The notes under the pieces were generated by a model. That model was given only the letters and a program-made list of their open reading frames with translations, ran no database searches and was not told where the DNA came from. From Hungateiclostridiaceae bacterium UBA1305 (lineage in GTDB: Bacteria; Bacillota; Clostridia; Acetivibrionales; DTU013), in assembly GCA_002307275.1 (NCBI GenBank), contig DBTX01000094.1, positions 19,790 to 44,488 of the forward strand: a stretch of DNA of 24,699 nt. The letters are read 5' to 3'. Each line of letters starts with the position of its first letter. The first letter of the stretch is position 1. Below, in pieces: positions 16,337 through 23,493 of the stretch. Made by a program: the position numbers and the translations under genes.

Positions 16337-16365
16337 TTGAATGATATCATAACTCATGATATATT
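16337..16365 (+). promoter_or_regulatory. Nitroreductase promoter
   Basis: TTGAAT (16337-16342), a 17-bp spacer and TATATT (16360-16365). The spacer contains the 10-bp palindrome ATGATATCAT (16341-16350), partly overlapping the -35. Confidence 0.75.
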
Positions 16366-16370
16366 AAAAT

Positions 16371-16390
16371 AGTTCAATTATTATTGAACT
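16371..16390. promoter_or_regulatory. Palindromic operator, probable ArsR binding site
   Basis: Perfect inverted repeat AGTTCAAT-N4-ATTGAACT, followed by a further ATTGAAC half-copy (16391-16397). It starts 5 bp after the -10 and covers the likely transcription start, where a bound repressor would block initiation. Size and TTCAA/TTGAA core suit ArsR-family operators. Assignment to the divergent ArsR is by position. Confidence 0.7.
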
Positions 16391-16412
16391 ATTGAACAGA
16401 AGGAGGTTCATT

Positions 16413-16967
16413 ATGAATGATGTACTAAAAACAATCAAAAGCCGCAGGAGTGTCAGAAAGTATAAGCAGGAACAAATAAGCCGGGAAGAATTGGATGCGA
16501 TCCTAGAAGCCGGCATGTATGCCCCAACAGCACATAACGAGCAACCCTGGCACTTTACTGTTGTCCAGAATCAGGAGCTGCTGTACGATATCAACGAGAA
16601 GGTAAGGAAGGAAATGGCCGCGTCCGATAACGAATGGATCAAAAAGACGGGTTCAAATCCAGCTTTTCAGGTTACTTATGACGCACCCACACTTATTATT
16701 GTTTCAGGAAGAAAAGATGGGATGGCCTGGCAGGTAGATTGCGCAGCTGCCATACAAAACATGCTGATTGCTGCCGAAAGTATGAATATCGGATCTGTAT
16801 GGCTGGGTCTGCTCCGGTTCTTTTTTCAGAAAGATGAAGAGGTAAGTAAACTGGGGATTCCTGAGAATTACGAGCCTTTTTACGGTATAGCATTCGGCTA
16901 CAAGGCAAATGAAGAGGAGCAGGTTGCTCCAAAGAAAAATATGGATGTAGTAAACTATATCAGATAA
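16413..16967 (+). CDS. FMN-dependent nitroreductase family protein
   Basis: A 184-residue nitroreductase-fold flavoprotein. RRSVRKY (12-18) is the FMN-phosphate-binding opening, followed by APTAHNEQPWHF (37-48). Later, DCAAAIQNMLIAAESMNIGSVW (split by flavin and dimer contacts) and the terminal GY near FGYKAN are typical. Such enzymes reduce nitro or quinone compounds or act on flavins; the physiological substrate is unknown. The ATG at 16413 has AGGAGG 6 nt upstream; a TTG 21 bp earlier lies ahead of that site. It is divergent from an ArsR regulator with a Cys cluster, so it may be induced by electrophiles or thiol-reactive metals. A terminator follows at 17076. Confidence 0.93.
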   Translation: MNDVLKTIKSRRSVRKYKQEQISREELDAILEAGMYAPTAHNEQPWHFTVVQNQELLYDINEKVRKEMAASDNEWIKKTGSNPAFQVTYDAPTLIIVSGRKDGMAWQVDCAAAIQNMLIAAESMNIGSVWLGLLRFFFQKDEEVSKLGIPENYEPFYGIAFGYKANEEEQVAPKKNMDVVNYIR

Positions 16968-17075
16968 CGATTCATCCCCATTTTCACTCTTGCTATTGTG
17001 AGCAATTAGTTTGGTATAGAGGTAGGAGACTTCTCACAACTTATGGTTCAATGGAAGGTCACTGGAATATCACTT

Positions 17076-17115
17076 AAAAACAGCTGTCAATTTTAGTAAT
17101 GACAGCTGTTTTTTT
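17076..17115. terminator. Bidirectional intrinsic terminator
   Basis: AAAAACAGCTGTCA pairs with TGACAGCTGTTTTT around a loop of about 10 nt, with T runs on both strands. It can end the nitroreductase transcript (plus) and the tetR transcript (minus). The rest of 16968-17210 shows nothing recognisable. Confidence 0.9.
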
Positions 17116-17210
17116 ACCCAATTTTATCGCATGCGACAATCCGGGTGCTGCTTATTCCAGGGAGATTTTCGTGATGAACAGGATCAATGATATCACACGT
17201 CTTCAATATC

Positions 17211-17864
17211 TTAAGGTTTGATGCTTTCGAGGAGTGCCTTCAGGCTGATCCGGACAACCTCCTCCGGGCTGACGCCGTATTTCGCCGTCAGTGTATCTAC
17301 CTGCCCGGACATTCCTGCAACAATACTGATGGCACTGTAGGTGACTGTGACAGCCGTTGTCTTCGGATCCAGAGATGCCTTCACCGTACTATCATGAAAA
17401 TCCTCCATTAAAAACCGTACGGTGTCTCCCGATCTGAAATCGTCTGCAGCATAGATGCTGTTGTAAAGGATGTTGTCTTTTAAACTTGTAACATTCTGAT
17501 AAGTATTGTTGAAAAGTCGGATAAATAAGAAGAATTTCTTATCATTCACAAAACCCTCACTCAAAATATCCAGAAACACCTTATAACGATCAAATTTAGT
17601 ACCTCCGGTGGTATTAAACCGCTCAACGAATTTGAGGGAAAATTCGGTGGTTTTTCTCCGAACAATATGCCACAGCACCTCGTCCTTGTTCCTGAAATAA
17701 CGGTAAAGGGTAGAGCGCATGATGCCGCACTCGTTGGAGATGTCTGAAAAATTTACCTTTTCAATCCCTTTTTCCACAAAGAGCTTTTCTGCCGCTGCCA
17801 ATATCATTAAAAACTGCTTTTCACTGTGCTTTTGGTATTTATAGTCCTGTGACGATTGATCCAT
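17211..17864 (-). CDS. TetR/AcrR-family transcriptional regulator
   Basis: A 217-residue TetR-type regulator. The N-terminal HTH (about 20-65) contains VNFSDISNECGIMRSTLYRYFRNKDEVL. The C-terminal ligand domain (70-217) has no named family signature. The ATG at 17864 has AGGAG 8 nt upstream. It stands alone between the nitroreductase and a phosphatase remnant, both on the other strand. Its promoter region carries an inverted repeat whose arms overlap both promoter boxes, which suggests autorepression. The regulated target is not evident: the adjacent plus-strand gene is broken, so the original target may have been lost. Confidence 0.92.
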   Translation of the reverse strand: MDQSSQDYKYQKHSEKQFLMILAAAEKLFVEKGIEKVNFSDISNECGIMRSTLYRYFRNKDEVLWHIVRRKTTEFSLKFVERFNTTGGTKFDRYKVFLDILSEGFVNDKKFFLFIRLFNNTYQNVTSLKDNILYNSIYAADDFRSGDTVRFLMEDFHDSTVKASLDPKTTAVTVTYSAISIVAGMSGQVDTLTAKYGVSPEEVVRISLKALLESIKP

Positions 17865-17879
17865 AATTCACACTCCTGA

Positions 17880-17925
17880 CAAATCGAATTTAGCATATAT
17901 GCCTGCTTCTTACAATTCGAATTTG
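17880..17925 (-). promoter_or_regulatory. tetR promoter flanked by inverted-repeat operator arms
   Basis: Minus strand: TTGTAA (17915-17910), 17-bp spacer, TAAATT (17892-17887). The arms CAAATTCGAATT (17925-17914) and AATTCGATTTG (17890-17880) are inverted copies with one position missing, 23 bp apart. One overlaps the -35, the other the -10 and start point. Likely TetR autoregulatory site. Confidence 0.6.
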
Positions 17926-18001
17926 ATGTATGTGAAGTAATTTATACCATATGTTCAATTTTGTACATAATGTATATTTTACAAGCACTTAACGAAAGCT
18001 G

Positions 18002-18262
18002 CATAGATACGTTGCCAGCCTCATGTTAGTCATTGTCGCCGATTACTCTGCAAGTGCAGCCAACATGGAATGTTGGCTTGCCCGGCAGAAGCAGTTGCTC
18101 CGACAGGAGGGCATCCTGCTGCCGGACTATCTGTTTGATTCGGAGCCTGATGACATGAAGGCTACGCTTCGGCATTTGCAGCAGAAATACTCCGGTGCGG
18201 AGGGCTATCTGAAGTTCTGCGGACTGGGCGAAGAAGAAATCAGCAGTCTGAAAAAACGCATA
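18002..18262 (+). pseudogene. C-terminal remnant of a tyrosine-protein phosphatase (Y_phosphatase3-like)
   Basis: The open frame encodes VIVADYSASAANM, then PDDMKATLRHLQQKYSGAEGYL and GLGEEEISSLKKR, which matches the C-terminal third of bacterial DSP/Y_phosphatase3 tyrosine phosphatases (IVADY, M..TL..L...YGG.EGYL..IGLS..EI..LR). The catalytic loop HCxxGKDRTG and the whole N-terminal half are absent. The short YVASLML just before VIVADY suggests the post-loop helix remains with an internal deletion. There is no ribosome site before the ATG at 18023, and the frame runs on into the antisense of the RidA gene. Assigned from memory of the family pattern. Confidence 0.7.
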
Positions 18263-18277
18263 TGCTCCACTACCTCT

Positions 18278-18652
18278 TTATCTTTCTGCAACAGCTTCGA
18301 TTTCTATTAAAACATCCTTGGGAAGCCTTGCCACTTCGACACAGGATCTTGCCGGATAAGGCTCGGTAAAATACCTGGCATATACCGCATTGATACTTTG
18401 GAAGTCGTTCATATCCTTAATATAAACCGTTGTTTTGATCACCCTGGATAAACTGCTGCCTGATGCCTCCAGAATATTCTTCAGATTTTCAAGCACCTGT
18501 TTTGTTTGCCGTTCTATGTCCGACGAAACGATTGTACCAGTTTGAGGATCGATCGGAATCTGGCCGGAGGTAAAAATCAAGTTTCCGGTGACTATAGCCT
18601 GTGAATAAGGTCCTATAGCTGATGGAGCCTTACTTGTAGAAATTCTTTCCAT
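18278..18652 (-). CDS. ridA: RidA-family (YjgF/YER057c/UK114) reactive intermediate deaminase
   Basis: A 124-residue RidA protein. GPYSQAI (14-20), FTSGQIPIDPQTG (27-39), R102 in ARSCVEVARLP and E118 in IEIEAVA are the conserved features. R102 corresponds to the Arg that binds the substrate carboxylate. It hydrolyses 2-aminoacrylate and related enamines/imines released by PLP enzymes. Forms homotrimers in the cytosol. It starts 46 bp after the HD hydrolase stop. A GAAAGG sequence lies 12 nt before the ATG. Confidence 0.95.
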   Translation of the reverse strand: MERISTSKAPSAIGPYSQAIVTGNLIFTSGQIPIDPQTGTIVSSDIERQTKQVLENLKNILEASGSSLSRVIKTTVYIKDMNDFQSINAVYARYFTEPYPARSCVEVARLPKDVLIEIEAVAER

Positions 18653-18698
18653 ATTATGTACCAGCCTTTCTTTTAAACTTTATTATTCCCAATGTCAC

Positions 18699-19301
18699 TT
18701 ACTCATTCTCGGCAGCCTGGCCCGGTTCACTCTTTAGTCCGATTTCCTCTGCAACCTCCCGCATCCCGATGATCGTCTGTTCAATGATAAAATCAATTTC
18801 CATCCCCAAAAGCCTTGCTCCGTCCTCAATCACTTCACGATTGACGCCTGCTGCAAAACCTTTCTGCTTCCATTTCTTTTTAACAGACTTGACAGTCAGG
18901 TCAAACAGGCTCCGGCTGGGCCTGAGGACAGCAGTAGCCGCGATCAGTCCTGTCAGTTCATCAGTAGCATAAAGTACCTTTTCCATGACATCTATCGGCT
19001 CCACATCATTTACCAGCTTGTAGCCATGGCTCTCAACAGCATGGATATATTCTTCCGGCCATCCAGCCTGACTAAGTATATTTCTGGCTTTGAAGCAGTG
19101 CTGGTCAGGATACAATTCGTAATCGATATCATGTAATAGCCCAATGATGCCCCACTTATCTTCATCACCGACATTTAAAAGGCGTGCAAAATGCCGCATG
19201 ACTGCCTCAACGGTAATTGCATGCCGAATAAGGCTCTCCGCTTTTACATGTTCATTGAGTAGCTCTACTGCTGCTTCCCTGTCATTGGTTAATTGATTCA
19301 A
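18699..19301 (-). CDS. HD-domain metal-dependent hydrolase
   Basis: A 200-residue HD protein. H27 (LIRHAITVE), H57-D58 (GLLHDIDYE), H92 (ESHGY) and D114 (YATDELTGL) supply the H...HD...H...D metal ligands. Such stand-alone HDIG-type proteins are widespread in Clostridia and usually annotated as HD-domain or hydrolase proteins; the substrate, possibly a nucleotide or phosphoester, is unknown. The TTG at 19301 is preferred: AAGGAAGG lies 7 nt upstream. An ATG 21 bp further up (19322) lacks a ribosome site. Probably co-transcribed with ridA. Confidence 0.9.
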   Translation of the reverse strand: MNQLTNDREAAVELLNEHVKAESLIRHAITVEAVMRHFARLLNVGDEDKWGIIGLLHDIDYELYPDQHCFKARNILSQAGWPEEYIHAVESHGYKLVNDVEPIDVMEKVLYATDELTGLIAATAVLRPSRSLFDLTVKSVKKKWKQKGFAAGVNREVIEDGARLLGMEIDFIIEQTIIGMREVAEEIGLKSEPGQAAENE

Positions 19302-19379
19302 TGTACTACCTTCCTTCAACATCCATTTATCTGATCGAATGGGCTTCCCGGAACTAAAGCTTTTTATATACTTGCCTTC

Positions 19380-19585
19380 CTACTTGGGGTAAAGCTCACT
19401 TAAATATCTTACCACTTCGCTTATATCAGTTTCAAACATGATTTTAGGCTTCAGACCTGATTCAAGGCTGTTTGCTCTTTCCTACAGCAGTTCTTTCCGG
19501 TCATCGTTCAATTAATCGGTAAACACCACCAACTCAGCCAGCCAAGGTCATCCTTCATCCATACCTGATCTGCTGATTCTGCCAA
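19380..19585 (-). pseudogene. Decayed C-terminal tail of an unrecognised gene
   Basis: Minus strand. Directly after the methyltransferase stop and in its frame, the codons read LAESADQVWMKDDLGWL. The sense then moves to another frame: ELVVFTD, stop (19512-19514), LNDDRKELL, stop (19482-19484), then ERANSLESGLKPKIMF and ETDISEVVRYLSELYPK to a stop at 19380. The residue mix looks like real protein with a frameshift and two nonsense codons. I do not recognise the family. Confidence 0.45.
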
Positions 19586-20614
19586 TCACGAGACGTCATC
19601 ATTTTTTGCCGTTTGCACCATTGCGAGGAGGTTTTCCTGTGGAACAGCAGGCGGCAGGTCACACCCCGGCATCAATATGTAGCTGCTTCCGCCGGCTTTT
19701 CTGATGCATTCCCGACAGGCGGCAGCCACGCCATCAGGTGTCCCATTCTGCATAATTGCCACAGGATTCATATTACCTGAAAACGTCATTTTCCCGCCTA
19801 ATATTTCTGAAGCTTTCTTCAAGTCCACCTTATAATCCAGTGAAAGGTTTTTTGCACCGGTTTCAGGAATCAAGTCAAGTCTGTCGGCTATATTCCCACA
19901 GATGTGAATGCTCACTGGCACACCGGCATCAGCCAGTTTACCCGTTACTTTTTTGAGATAGGGAAGTGAGAATTCCCTGAACTGCTCCCTCGAAATAAGG
20001 TCGCCTGAGGAAGTTGGATCAGCAACGGAAACAATTTCAACACCTGCATGAATATACAGCTTCAGATATCTGTAACAAAGTTCGGAGGTGAAGTCCAGCA
20101 CGGCATGAACTGCTGCCTTATCCCTGAAGATGCTTCTCATCAGCCTTTCCACGCCATATACATGTCCAGCCAGCGTAAAGGGTCCCCATTGGCTTGTTCC
20201 TACCAGCGTCTTTTTGCCAATAGCCCTGCTCAGAATGGCCGTTGTTTCTGCCAATGTGCCGATGTCCGCGTCCTCCTTCAGACCGTCAAGATTTACAGTA
20301 TCCACATCCTTTGCTTCTTTCAGCAGTTCTTCCTGAATGTCCGGCGTTCCTTTTGCACGGAATTTAATTTTACCGCCGATGGCACGTATTGCCAGGTTGT
20401 GGTATCCCGAGCCAGGCCATACAATGTCCGAATGGATGAGCTCATTTGTTTCTTCAAGGATTTGGGCAGCATTTTGAGCACCTATGGACAAGGTATCCTC
20501 AAGGGTTAACCCTTTCCTGTTGAAGGTCCACGCGCCCCCTGACAATATGGCTACAGGAAGTCTTGGCGTTTTCTGAAGGTTTAAAGTTTTCAAAATAATT
20601 CCCCTGGAATCCAA
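19586..20614 (-). CDS. MtaA/CmuA-type uroporphyrinogen decarboxylase-family methyltransferase
   Basis: A 342-residue URO-D superfamily TIM barrel. H237 and C239 in IHICGN and C318 in MPGCDLPP form the HxC...C zinc site of MtaA/CmuA methyltransferases, absent from true uroporphyrinogen decarboxylases. These enzymes move a methyl group from a methylated corrinoid protein to a thiol (coenzyme M) or, in bacterial relatives, to other acceptors such as tetrahydrofolate. It also has the SGNMNPVAIMQNGTP segment typical of the family. The start is TTG at 20614, supported by AAAGGAG 8 nt upstream; no ATG fits. No corrinoid protein or MtaB/MttB-type partner is visible nearby. A promoter lies about 200 bp upstream. 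Confidence 0.9.
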   Translation of the reverse strand: MDSRGIILKTLNLQKTPRLPVAILSGGAWTFNRKGLTLEDTLSIGAQNAAQILEETNELIHSDIVWPGSGYHNLAIRAIGGKIKFRAKGTPDIQEELLKEAKDVDTVNLDGLKEDADIGTLAETTAILSRAIGKKTLVGTSQWGPFTLAGHVYGVERLMRSIFRDKAAVHAVLDFTSELCYRYLKLYIHAGVEIVSVADPTSSGDLISREQFREFSLPYLKKVTGKLADAGVPVSIHICGNIADRLDLIPETGAKNLSLDYKVDLKKASEILGGKMTFSGNMNPVAIMQNGTPDGVAAACRECIRKAGGSSYILMPGCDLPPAVPQENLLAMVQTAKNDDVS

Positions 20615-20640
20615 ATGATCAACTCCTTTATGGAAGGTAT

Positions 20641-20676
20641 CTACTTTGCAGTGATGGACGCGACCTTGCGGCTCAT
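20641..20676 (-). CDS. Possible 11-codon leader ORF upstream of the methyltransferase
   Basis: ATG-initiated minus-strand ORF reading MSRKVASITAK, with AAGGA 7 nt upstream, ending 26 bp before the methyltransferase start inside its roughly 190-nt leader. It could be a leader peptide or chance. The leader also holds the palindrome TTCGTACGAA (about 20725-20735). Confidence 0.25.
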   Translation of the reverse strand: MSRKVASITAK

Positions 20677-20810
20677 TTTACTATCCTTAATAAAAAAGGC
20701 CAAGTTCATCATACAATTTCGTACGAACTCAGTCTCCAGTTTTCTGGTCAATTTTATAAATATCTCATTATTTAAATAGATATACCATAGTATTCCTATT
20801 GTTTTTATTA

Positions 20811-20839
20811 ATTTTAATATATTTTCCTACCTTTGTCAA
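20811..20839 (-). promoter_or_regulatory. Promoter of the MtaA/UroD-type methyltransferase gene
   Basis: TTGACA (20839-20834), a 17-bp spacer and TAAAAT (20816-20811) on the minus strand. Transcription from here gives a leader of about 190 nt. Confidence 0.75.
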
Positions 20840-20992
20840 GGAAAATGCGTAAAACAAATTTTTACGGCTTATGACCATAGCGGCAGCAACGGCTGTGATC
20901 AGATCAATTTTTGCTCCTCCTGCGGAAGCCGGTTAAACCGTAGGAGGGAAGGCGGAATCGAAAGATCTTGTTGCCTGGCCTGCGGCTTTATT

Positions 20993-21433
20993 GTGTATAA
21001 AAACCCCTCTCCGGCAGTCTCTGTCCTCATTATCGAAAACAACTCAGTCCTGTTGGGAAAGAGATCCGGCGGCAGCTTTGCAGAAGGAAAATGGTGCCTG
21101 CCCTGCGGATATATTGAGTATAATGAAGACTTCCTGACAACTGCAGTAAGGGAAGTAACAGAGGAAACAGGACTTGAGATCAAAATAGACGCTGTTATCA
21201 ATGTTTGTTCAAACTTTCTATCGAAAAATATACATAGTCTTGTCGTCGTGTTATCAGCTCATATTACAGGCGGAGAGGCACAGCCAGGCGACGATATTGC
21301 CGAATTGGGCTGGTTTTCACATGAAAAGCTTCCCGAGATGGCATTTGAGGCAGATACTCATATCATTGAAAGGTATTTCGATGGCGAGGTATCCTATTTA
21401 CCTGTTGATAATGATTTGGGAAGCGGTCTGTAA
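20993..21433 (+). CDS. Nudix hydrolase with zinc-ribbon N-terminus (start unresolved)
   Basis: The Nudix box is complete: G-x5-E-x7-REVTEETGL within GYIEYNEDFLTTAVREV and following residues. It hydrolyses nucleoside-diphosphate-X compounds; the substrate is unknown. The first ordinary start in frame is GTG 20993, used here, but it has no ribosome site. Upstream of it the same frame stays open and encodes a zinc ribbon: FCSSCG (Cys codons at 20912 and 20921) and CLACG (20972 and 20981), as in NudC-like Nudix proteins (FC..CG, then CP.CG..VY.NPSPAV). I find no ATG, GTG or TTG before the ribbon. Either a non-standard start is used or the true start was lost. 146 residues from GTG; about 175 with the ribbon. 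Confidence 0.85.
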   Translation: MYKNPSPAVSVLIIENNSVLLGKRSGGSFAEGKWCLPCGYIEYNEDFLTTAVREVTEETGLEIKIDAVINVCSNFLSKNIHSLVVVLSAHITGGEAQPGDDIAELGWFSHEKLPEMAFEADTHIIERYFDGEVSYLPVDNDLGSGL

Positions 21434-21455
21434 TACTTCAAACTGTAACAGACCG
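21424..21455. terminator. Weak hairpin between convergent genes
   Basis: CGGTCTGT-N16-ACAGACCG spans the Nudix stop codon and the convergent gap. Only a short TTT follows on the plus strand, so termination is possible but not clear. Confidence 0.4.
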
Positions 21456-21476
21456 TTTCATACACCATATATCTTC

Positions 21477-23244
21477 CTACTTAAAGCCACGTCCCGTATG
21501 GGGAACGTGTAACAGCCTTTTTGCATCGGGCACGATCCTATCCCCGGGAACCGTATCTTGATAATCCTGGGAAGCGAACGCATCAGATTTGGCGAGATCA
21601 TTGATAAACCTGTCTATCAGTTCTTTGGTGACATGTTCCATAATGAAGATGTGTGAATATTGACGTCTTTCTCCATTGACATAAAGCGTCTCCCCGGATA
21701 GGGAATAGCGGTAGATCAAAGCTGGACTAGCCTCTTTGAATCGAATCGTCAGTGAAAGAGGAGAACGATCTACCCAGAGGTCTACTCCTATCTTTTGAGA
21801 AAGTATACGAAGCTGATTTTCGGCATATGAGGCGAGAACCTCCAGATTTAACGCTTTTTGCACCAGGCTTTCATACGAATGTTTAGCCAGATAATCCCAT
21901 AGAATCAGAGCTGAAAATCCGTTGCGCGATCCGGCAAAAGTGGTATCAAGTGAACCGATATACTCCGGATTATCCGGTGGCTGAAGCTGGTATTTTACTT
22001 TTGTCATAAAAACTCCGCAAGGCCAGGGAGCTCCTATCCATTTGTGACCGCTCATCACAATGGAATGAATTTCTTCTATCCTGAAATCAAAGACCGGGAA
22101 TTCATAATTTTCGGGTGCATCCAACCGTCCTTCGTTCAGGGCCATCTCAATATGGCATATAGGCGGCGCCAAGAGCACCATCCACATGAAACCAGAATCC
22201 ATTGCGAATATCAAATTTAGTTTTGTCATTCGGATCGTAATAAACCTTGCGCTTATACAGGTCATATCCCTGAAGAATCGGGACCAACGTATCCACAGCA
22301 GCTTTGACATTGTCAAAGGCACCCTTGAAGGTTGTGCCGTAGTTGAAGCTGACAAGAGGCGGGTAGCCCCAGTACGCAAATTTGTCCACCAGCTTGGCAA
22401 GCGCCGGTATGTATATGGAACCGTCTTCATTGGAAGGGACCTCAAACGGCCAACCATTACTTTGATCAATATATTGTTTGGAGAAATTGGGCGGGTAATC
22501 CTCGGGATATTTCAAAGGAGTCGGTAATTTCTTATCCACTGCGATCTCATAGAAGGTGGAAATATTCAGAACACGCATAAACTTGATAATGGAATAATGG
22601 GTATCCTGTGAATAAAACGCTACCGGTGAATATTCATTGGGATTGTCTTGAGCTGCATATGCCTGATAATAAATCAGACGGCGCTGTACGGATGCCGCTC
22701 TGCCGGTTTTGCTGGCTTCTTCGGCGATATGCTCCACCTCCGGGTCTTCAAGAAGGAACTTGCCGGACAGGTAATCCCTTGCGTTCCAGAGTCCGTATAC
22801 ATTCCCTTCGGAAGATCCCATGGAAAGAACGTAACCCCAGTATGAATCCTTCCATTCCTCATAAGGAAGTTGTGGATCGTTCTCATGAGGCCAGCGTGCA
22901 TTCCAGAGTGAAGCGAAATAGTCCAGAACCGCCCTCTCGACAAACTTGCTGTTTACTGTGAAATTACCTGACTGGAAGGGGTCTCCGATATTGTTGATGT
23001 GGTAGTTGAGGTATTGATGCAAATCCGAATCATAATCAAGCTTCTGGTTTGCCTGATAGCCTAAAAAGCTTGCTTTTTGCACTGATTCGTAATTGAGAAG
23101 TTCGGCAAGAGCCTTATTTATTTGCTCTTGTGGCAAACCTTCTGACGAAAGCTCAAAGTCCTTGAAGTTGATCCCGGGAACCAGTGGATACACTTGGTCA
23201 GGATCTTTTGTCGGCGGTGTTGCACGAACATTGCTTTTACTCAT
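21477..23244 (-). pseudogene. Group II PLP-dependent decarboxylase, broken by one frameshift
   Basis: Read together, two overlapping frames give a protein of about 588 residues resembling histidine/aromatic amino-acid decarboxylases (pyridoxal_deC family). The first frame (23244 to 22147, 365 codons) includes GDPFQSGNF, DTHYSIIKF with the cofactor-stacking His and HVDGALGAAYMPY with D355 for the PLP nitrogen, then stops at TGA. The second frame continues from GAG at 22148 as EMALNEGRLDAP, with the PLP lysine in MSGHKWIGAPW (about K401), to a TAG at 21477. One extra base or two missing bases near 22149-22152 (an AT-rich CCATATTGAG) explain the break. The ATG at 23244 has AGAGG 8 nt upstream. 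Apart from this, codons look intact, so the break is recent, a sequencing error, or a phase variant. The natural substrate is not readable. Confidence 0.85.
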
Positions 23245-23328
23245 AATCTCAACCTCTTTTCAGTTCTTATTTTTTCTCCCAATGGAATATTTAACTTTTT
23301 TATTTTCTTAATTCCCAGATAAAGTTAA

Positions 23329-23372
23329 AGGCGATATTCTTTTATATTAGAACATCGCCTCTGGTTAACCAG
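23329..23372. promoter_or_regulatory. Hairpin and abutting palindrome in the decarboxylase leader
   Basis: AGGCGAT...ATCGCCT forms a stem (23329-23360, with TTC/GAA extension), directly followed by the perfect 12-bp palindrome CTGGTTAACCAG (23361-23372). On the minus strand the palindrome lies roughly 25-40 nt into the decarboxylase transcript. It may be an operator for the nearby TetR regulator, and the hairpin an attenuator or a weak terminator of the upstream operon. Confidence 0.45.
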
Positions 23373-23404
23373 TCGGTCACGGAAAATTTCAATAAACCGA
23401 AACT

Positions 23405-23433
23405 ATATTATCACATATATTTACATTTATCAA
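23405..23433 (-). promoter_or_regulatory. Promoter of the PLP decarboxylase
   Basis: TTGATA (23433-23428), a 17-bp spacer and TAATAT (23410-23405) on the minus strand. The expected start near 23398 gives a leader of about 150 nt carrying the palindrome and hairpin. The remainder of 23245-23493 is A/T-rich without other signals. Confidence 0.7.
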
Positions 23434-23493
23434 CATATTTTTTAAATATTACAGTTTGCTCTTTCTTCATTTCTGTAATTCAGGTGGATCCTA

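Noticed and set aside
18023..18310. 95-codon plus-strand ORF as an intact small gene
   Set aside because: It has no ribosome site, its end overlaps RidA in antisense, and its sense matches only the C-terminal third of a phosphatase family.
19560..19600. Selenocysteine or readthrough at the TGA ending the MtaA-type methyltransferase
   Set aside because: The frame stays open for about 25 codons, but the protein already ends at the family's usual length, no SECIS-like hairpin follows, and the downstream sense moves to another frame.
21486..21508. Hairpin CACGTCCC...GGGAACGTG as a terminator
   Set aside because: It lies inside the C-terminal codons of the decarboxylase and has no T run on either side.
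22140..22160. Programmed +1 frameshift of the RF2 (prfB) type in the decarboxylase gene
   Set aside because: The site reads TAT TGA G; the Tyr tRNA would have to re-pair to ATT, and there is no upstream Shine-Dalgarno-like stimulator. A mutation or sequencing error is simpler.
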